30,497 nt of DNA, taken from the NCBI RefSeq assembly GCF_000003605.2, contig NW_003105111.1:133114-163610 (forward strand), given 5' to 3'. The translations under genes and the position numbers were made by a program. Shown here piece after piece: positions 12,201 through 21,200 of this stretch (positions are counted from its first letter, which is position 1; each line of letters opens with the position of its first letter). A model generated the notes under the pieces. The model saw only the letters and a list, made by a program, of their open reading frames with translations. It had not been told where the DNA came from and made no database searches. Origin of the DNA: Saccoglossus kowalevskii. Taxonomy: Eukaryota > Hemichordata > Enteropneusta > Harrimaniidae.

Positions 12201-15200
12201 GTTTTTACACATAACATGGGTTGGTTATTTATAAGATATCTGTCTTGCCAATGGCCGAACATAACCAAACAGTTCCACAGTTGGGTTGTAATTGATTTTA
12301 CAGTATGGGGGGGGGGGGGTCATCAAGCCACTGAATCACAGCCACTGAACAAGATTGTCTTAGATTTTAAGAACTATGGTACATGTATATTTATCAATAT
12401 TTGATGTGAAGCGTTTTCCATTAAAAGTAGTCTGTACAATCAGACTTGTGAGTATATAGTTTCCTGAATCAGCATTGGTCCCTTAGTTTTCACTTTATTG
12501 GATGATTATTTTACACATATTATCACAGCCTGTGAGCAAATTTTTAAAAATTACATACTTCTCAGGTTAATTGTGTTTTGTGCACACCCACAGCTGAATT
12601 CAAACAGCAACACATGACGGGGATTTATTGTAGTAAAAACAATGAATACATGTAACTTAGTTGATAATTGGTGCAAAACATTTCTATAAACTCATGAATG
12701 CCATAACTTTCACTTTTGATTTTTAAGTTACTCAAAATTGAAGTATCGCTGGCAAATTGCGCAGAACGATACCTGTTCAAAAGCTAAATTGAAAATTAGT
12801 CAAGACGGTGGTTTATCCCACAGCACCAAAGTACCAGGTTTCACTGAATTTTGATGATTGGTTATTGAGATACCAACGGCAAATTTTAAATCACAATTCA
12901 TTATGTATAAAGTTATCGTAAAGTTATCAGATTACAGATTAAAATTAAATTTTTGGCAATTAAATTAAATTAAATATTTAACAGTATGGTAGATAAGCTA
13001 CGCAAACTTGACTTAAATTTGATTAAATATTAATATAAATTATGAAAATAGTGCGGGTTGTCTCAATGTAGGTCCTGTCGTTACAAGTCTGTGTAAAGTT
13101 AAAGCGGGGGTGTTGTCACCTGCGCATGCGTCAGATGGCCATAGCGTGTCATTGTTTACAAACAAGCGTCTACCCATGAGCCTTTGCATTTTACGTGTGT
13201 TGTTATTATCGCTTGAGACTCAATTCCAACATGTTCACAGGTGACGACCCTCCCACTTTAAATTAAAGTTGTCACTACGTTGATACCACGCACACACGGA
13301 TGCACTAACCACAAAAACTCCCAATGTGATCTTCACACCCAGGAGTCAAAGCGAAAAAAAAATGTTCAAAATACTACCAGCCATATATATTTCATATAGC
13401 ATATGGAATATAATAAATAAAAAAGTATTTTGAATTGAATACTGTTTTCATCTACCAATAAAGCTTACTAACACTACAGAATTAACCTATATAACAGTAT
13501 GCATTATATGGGTGACCTTCCTACAGCTGACACATTTGTTTTGATTCTGAAAACAGAGTGTATAAAAATACCAGAGAACACAGACAGCCAGATGCTACAT
13601 ATTAAAAGGATTATTTGGTCTACTAAAAAAACAAAAAACAAATATTAAATGCTAATAGTGCAATGACAATGTTTTTCCTTCCTACTGTGCATAAGTCATA
13701 TATGATTCAGTCAGCATTTGTTAACGATGGCGATGTACGCTTTCAAACACCGACAGAGGAATACCCCCCCCCCAATTTTTGAAAATATGAAATAATCATT
13801 TTTTAATTTGAATTCTCATAAAACTGACAGAATTATACTGACAGATAATATCATCAGCTGATACTACCTGTTCGTAGAGATAGTCGATACGATTGACGTT
13901 GTGACTAGCAATATCCACGTGAGTGAGTGAGATAATACAACCAATGACGCAACAAGTACTAACCAGCTCTATGAATAAGTAATATCAAGGTGATAATATT
14001 TTTATAACATGACTTACTCTAAGTGACTGACTGTGCTTACAAATCTTTAGCTAATTTATGCTAATTTATGCATGAAATCCAGGCGCATTGGTGGACATTC
14101 ATTTTTTGTTACGAAAAACTACATGTACGGTTGGCAAAATTGACAAAACCCTTCTGTGATTTGTTCTCAGTTTACACCTTCTTAGCAATATGTTTTTTTT
14201 TAATAAACTGTCAGTTGTCGTCATTATGCGATTATTATTTCACCATCATTTAGCGATATAGTTGTTATCTTGTCGAAAATTCTTATATCACAATGATAAA
14301 ATCATTTCCTTTTCTCTGCGTACTGTTGGAGCACAGAGACTGATGAAGTATATCATGCATATCGGCAAATTTATTTATTAATATTCATACATGTACTACA
14401 TTTTAAACATGATGACTGTGAATGATATGTACTATAGTTAAATGATAAAGGTATATTAATATAAGGTTATTACGAAAATACCTCAAAGCATGCACGAAGA
14501 CAGTACATCGGCAGTATCGACCGACGCGCAGTGGAGGTCAATGCGATGACGTACCATTTGAGTGCAAACTTCACAATATCTTCGTAATAACCTTATTATT
14601 ATACATCGTTTCCTTCAAAGGATACATCATGGGAATACCGTAATCCAAAAAGTTTCTGTGGATTCTGGTCAAACCCTGGTGGCAGCCATATTTGTTTTTA
14701 TTATTAGAGGACACTTGTGTGCGTAATCATTCCATATTTGGAATTAGCATTCCCTAATACGGTAGGATGAAAATATCCTGTAAAATACCGCAAAATTACG
14801 ACACGCTGTAACTTATGGCGTATGTATAAGATGTATAATAATATTATATATTACAAATAATGACAACTTTCTTACTTGTAAATAATGTGCATTGGAGAGT
14901 ACTTTTTGCATTGCAGGATTTGAGGTGATGTCTATCTTAGTATCAGGGTCAGTTAACATCTGTTTCAGAATACTTGGGTCAGAAGACAGATGATCTGCAA
15001 AAAAAAATACACAGTTAACTTGAGAAACTTGAATTCTTTGCCGACACAGGGTGTACTAAACAGACATTTTTGAATTTGCATTCGCAGGAGAATACTGGGA
15101 AGAAACAAAATTTTAGAAGAAAGGCGTTTTTCAAATTGAGAAATAAACACACAGCTTTTCAGTTGAATCAGCTCAGCTGTCTCACTTGATTTTCTTCCAG

Positions 15201-18200
15201 TATACTAAATTATTCATGATTTGATTTTTTTGATTTTGCACAAAATAAACCTCAACAATTTTTTCAAAAATGTTGATTTAGACTTATAAGCAAAGTGATA
15301 TCATTTCCGTACAGTCCAAAATTATCGAAGAAATTTTCTAAAAAGTGCAAAATATTGCATCAAATTGTTGTTGAGGAAAATGATGTCATTTAAAAAAGGT
15401 CAACAGGGTCATGACAATAAAATAAAGTACACTGTACCTGACATATGTTGCGTGTCGATGGCCTTCATATTCTCCCGAATTTCTGTGATGACAGACTCCA
15501 CATTTTTGGCATCAAGCAAGGAATCATTTGAGTTTGAAATGTAATGAATAAATTCTAAAAGTTGAGGCACTCTAAAAGAAAAAAACAAGAGAAAATAAAA
15601 AAAAATCTTGATACATTTATATGCATGTACACAAGCACTAAAACACAATGGTTTGAAAATTATTTTTATTTTGTATAGTTCATGGCTGAAAAAATCGTAG
15701 TACATTTCCCTTTTTAACCATTTCATCACCAGTTCCCTTTTTTTGTCGTCACAAAATAGTACTGTTTATAGTCTGCACTTTCCTTTAGAAGATTTTAGGA
15801 TTCGGAAGAAGGAAACAATTTTTGAATTCTTTATATTTTGGCCAATATTCAACTAAAAATGCCCACCAGAGTAAACCATAATCCTAGGGGGAGATCACAG
15901 AATCATTGTATCCATAGAAACAACATTGGGTAACCCCACTTTTATTTGCTCTTTAATAGTCATTAAATTTTTATGGAACTTTTCACTCGGCAAAATATCA
16001 AAAGTTTGTAGTGTTTTTTTCAAAATTTTTGCTCATTAGGAGCGTCCACTAATTACCCAGGCTATTACATAGACTTGACTAACACAATTAAATTTTATCA
16101 TTTCAATAAATTGTTTTCAATTTCACTGTAAATTTGTTTCTCAGTCCTTGAACTCTTTAAATCACTTTTCCAATTAAACTTAGTACAGTGCCCTCACATG
16201 ACCAAAATGTTCTATTCAAAACAGTCACATTTGTTTCATAAAAGACTCCCTTAATTCAAATTGGTGATTAGTCAAATTGTTAAATATGCAAATTTGTAGT
16301 TATGTAATCCATGCTATGAACAATATTTCAAGATTAGTTGCCATACCAACTGATTTTATTATTTTTCACGGTGATCACAATAATCATTGACAGGTGTTTC
16401 GCATTTACCATATTTACCGTATTAGAAATACACATCTTACATACATAACAAGTGTGTTTATACGAACAAAATAAGTCACATTTTGATGATTCAGGATACA
16501 AGAATGCAATTTATGGTTTATGTAGACTTTTTTTGGAGATATGCGCTTCTATTCGAACAGATACGGCAATTGCAAAGCAAGAATGCATCTTTAAGTTGAT
16601 GGTGTTTTACTTTAATTTTTGTTTGATTTAAACAAGCACAGTTCAAATGCAGAGTTACGAGACGGTGATGAAATAATGTCATTTGCAATTTGACCTTGAG
16701 GTCAAGTAAACAGTTATAATTTATGTGAAAACACTCATAGTTCATAGAAACCATTTTTCATATTGAAAGCTGGTTGTCACCATGGTATCACATGTATGTA
16801 ATACATTTAATCCAAATAAATATTAACAATTAATCAAATATAATGCATCAAGTAGAGTAACAAATCGTTTCATCACAATTTTTTAGTGGAAAACAAATTT
16901 ATTTGCATTTTCTTTTTTTTCATCTACATGAAACAAAACACACAATGATTATTGGACTTTGAAGCTGAAACAAATATATAGTAGATATTAATGCTTGAAC
17001 TTGACCTTGCAGAGGTTCAAATATTGACATCGATTGGGAAATTCCAAACATCTGTTATTTTGCTGATTATTCAGAACAAAGATGTCAAGAGCATGTCAGA
17101 TTTCAAATAAATATAAAGAGAACACATACAAAATATACTCATGATATACCGCCATTTCCTATCACTTCCCTTCTAAACAGGAGTATTCTCTTGAATGCTG
17201 TTGACTGTTTAATATACTGTAAAACCATTTAATTTCCCTACTTTGATGTTTGAGCCTTTTCATTCTGTTTCAAGTTGGCCACAAAACATCCAGTTCTATT
17301 TTTATTTTATGTGTTCACATAGATTTTTAATTTAGCAAATTTTACTTATCAGCGAAAAAATAACGAAATTAAAACGCAGTGAATAATTAATGTCTTTACA
17401 GTAACTGTGTTGAGTAACAATGCAGAAAACATGCAAGGACATTTTTATAAAGTACATGGCTAGCAAAAATATTTATTTATTTAAAGTGGGTTGTATCAAC
17501 TGCACATGTACTTTGAGGAGATCTGATTTTTAGAGATCTGCTAAAAAGCCAGCAATGCATTTAAATGCCAGCTAGTAATTATAAAACTAGTTGTTAAGAT
17601 ATTGCGATTTGCTCGGTTGAAGTATTTTCTGTGACATTACTAGTTTAGGATTGCGATAAATGTGTCCATTTATTGCATTTGAAATGAACTGTATATAGCG
17701 AATAGTGTGTGTGTGGGTATGAAGTACTAAGGTGCACGTATACAAACCACAGAACAGTAAACAAATGCAGTTACGAGAATTTAACGAAAATAAAAGAAAA
17801 CGATATACAGCATGTACTTAGTAACCAAGTAGTGTTATGTATTACAGTTGATGTCAAGGTTTACATCAGGAGATGTTGATTCACTTTGTTTGAATAGTGT
17901 CTTCTATATTAATTGATGTTATTGCAGTGATAACAAAGATAAACCAATATTGCTCCCAGGGTATTGAAATGTTGCAAGGGAAATTGACAGTGTTGCAGGG
18001 ATAACAAACATTACCAATATTGCTCCCAGGGTATTGAAATGTTGCAAGGGAAATTGACAGTGTTGCAGTGATAAACAAACATTACTAATACTGCTCCCAG
18101 GGTATTGAAATGTTGCAAGGGAAATTGATAGTGTTTTCTCTGTTCCTGCTGTAATACCCCGCCGTGTCACATATCTAATATCATTACTTATGTCCGGATT

Positions 18201-21200
18201 TGACAACTCAGCATCTAAAATATTAGTTTCAAACAACCTCTGAGATGGTTTTTTTCACAGATGTTTTGGGAACAGTATGTGAAATATTAGATGGCTTCAA
18301 TTACTGAAAATGGGTGAATTTAAAAAGATACGTCTTAAACATATTCAAAAAATTTCAAAGACTTTCAGCTGATATGAAAGATTCGGCTTCCAATTTTATT
18401 TTTTTGTTTGAATTTTATTTTTAATGTTTTTTAATTGTGTTTTAAAATGCTTTGATTCAGAAAGATTTTTCCTGAATGTTCTATATGACAAAAATATGTA
18501 TACAATACTAGAATAAATCTGATCAGCTCAGAGCAAACATTTAAAGGCAATCTTTAAAATTTGATATGCTATCACGCATTCAAGCACCCATACTATTAAG
18601 CACAATAAATAATTTCTAATTAACTAATGTTATGCTATTTTCAATTGCGACATCGACTATTTGGTGTGAATTTTTTCAGCAGGTGGAAAATAAAGATTCA
18701 GACAATCTAAAAAAAAATTTAAATGAGAATAAATTGTGTACATCAGAAAAAAGATTGTGAAGAAAGTACGCATGTGTTTTCCCTCAAAAAACTTAATTCA
18801 CTGTAAAAAAAAATTGACACTGAAATGTGTAATGCATGTTTAAACATTTTAGGCATACTTAGTATGAGCCTGGGAGATGATTTTATTTATTTTTCTGTTA
18901 TGGCCTACATAAGATAAATTTAAAATGAATCGTTGCAAATTATTGTTGTTGCCGAGTAGTTTTCAAAATGAAGGCAAATCATTCATGGCTGCCAATGTGA
19001 CCTCGCAGTTGAATACTATTTCCAATTTTAAAACTGTGGAATACTTTATTTTAGCTGGAATTAATTTTCTTTGAGAAGACTTTTGGGTGTTTTGTATGGA
19101 ATTTATTTTCACTGATTTTTGTTGAGTTGAATGTGGAATATAGGGAAAAAAGTATATTCGCTGGATTTTATTTTCACAGAATCATTCTTTCAGCGAAAAT
19201 AAATTCCAAGCGAAAATAAAGTATTCTACAGTACGGAACCATGCATGCAACAGGTGGTTTCTAAAACATGTGTTTTGACAGTCAAATTCCATCACTTTAA
19301 CAGCATTTTTAAGATCATTTAGACATCAAGTATTCAAATAGCTTAATAATCATAATACTTCCAGAAAATTTTGAAAATACTTGTTTCACAATTTTAGGGG
19401 GAAACAACTCTACCTGTTTAAGGGAGAACATGAGATGATATTTCTGTTTTTAAGATGCATGTAATAGCAAAAATTATTATAAATGAACAAATTAAAAAAT
19501 ATACAATTAATAAATGAATAAAAACAAAAGAAAGAAATGATCAAAATACATACATATTAAATAAATCAAAATTAAACTCTGTGGAGTTCCCATGTGAATA
19601 TAAGCAATCATTAGAATTTGATAAAAAAATATCTGGAAAATAGAACACAAGTCCTACAAGGTGACAAGGAAATGGACCTAAAACTAATCATGTCTTAACA
19701 AATTATTATGCAAATCAGCTATTTAATATGCACAGATGGGGCACATTTGCTAGGTTTACGTGACAGCATTTTATTGGAGCCCTATGGCTCGTGCCAGCAA
19801 AAATAGCCGTGTATACGTGTTTGACTTGAGCCAAGTTTGGCTCCAATATACCCCTGGGGTTGAACTCTGATATGGTTTAGCCCCATTATGGCTCAACTGT
19901 GTACTAGTATACGCATCAGGCCCAACTATTGGATTCCAAATCATTGCCTCAATCGTCTTTTTCAAGTAACCTTTCATTTATGGCGGAGACAACCTTGAAA
20001 GAACGACTGAACGATCCAATGGAATTACTTTGAAGAAACTTTTTAAAAACAGCAAAGACAAAAATCGTAGAAGCGGTCACGGTACAGCGACGTGTTCCTA
20101 CTAGGTTTAGATTGACAACTGTTACACATACCACAACAGTTACAAAATGCAGAATTGAAAATGGTAATTTTGCAAGACAATAACTTAAGCGAATAAGCTG
20201 TAACACATTTTAGTTGCGTTGTTTCCTGTTTATTTGAGATACTAGTACCATGGAGCATTGAGCTAGAAAGAAATACTATAGTACCTAAAAACACCAGAGC
20301 ATTGTCTTTTCTACCTCAATGCTCAGACTCATGACTGTTTTGTTTTTTCTCCCAACTCAACAGAATCATGCGATGTAAAGAAACAAGACACGGCACCAAA
20401 TCGTCTTCAGCCATTTTTTTTTCCACTGTTTCGTTTGGCTCTGGTCGAACTGAATTGAACTTAGATCTTGGCTCTCATTCGGCCCGCCCGTATAAACGCA
20501 TTGGAGATAATATCCTGTTAATCAATGGGAGGAGCAGTAGTTCGGCTCCGATAGAATGCTGCCGTGTGAACATAGCAATTACCCCCAAGGTATCTAGGTA
20601 GCAGATTTGTTTAAAATTCGTTCAGAAATGTTTTGCTAACACAGCCTGATATGAGATAATTAATATGCAAATTAGCTACTTAATATGCATGGAAACATGG
20701 CTTCAAAAGTAATCATATCTCAAAGTACCCGTGCTTGTGTATCAAAATCCAGGTTTTTGCTTACCTTGACAGATGGACAGTAATGCACACACTGACACAA
20801 ATACACCAAACTTATAATCTCCCTAAAAATAAATAAATGATCACTTACTTTGAATTTGAATAATCTGGAATACCATACGGATCGCTGCTGACAGGTGGAC
20901 AAAAATACTGTAAAACTGGGATTAATCCAGCTGATGGAAGAGCCACACCTTGGCCATATTCTGCAATTAAAATGAAGAAAAAAATCAAACTTGGGCAAGA
21001 TTTTGAAAAGATGAATACTACATGTGTCTCTGAAATAATTTGATAAAAAGTTGTTTTTTAAGGTCATCAAGGCCATACAGATTTTGTTATAAAATATTTA
21101 TACTGAGGAATAGCGTTTCTTAGTCACATAATTAAAAGATGATTTTCAGCTCACAGCGACATCCCAAATTATGTGTAAAATCATCGTTAAAACAGGTCAA

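Noticed and set aside
20368..20601. 77-codon plus-strand frame with possible acceptor CAACAG and donor AAG|GTATCT
   Set aside because: The peptide is unrecognised and no partner exon was found; kept only as part of the unexplained block 19750-20610.
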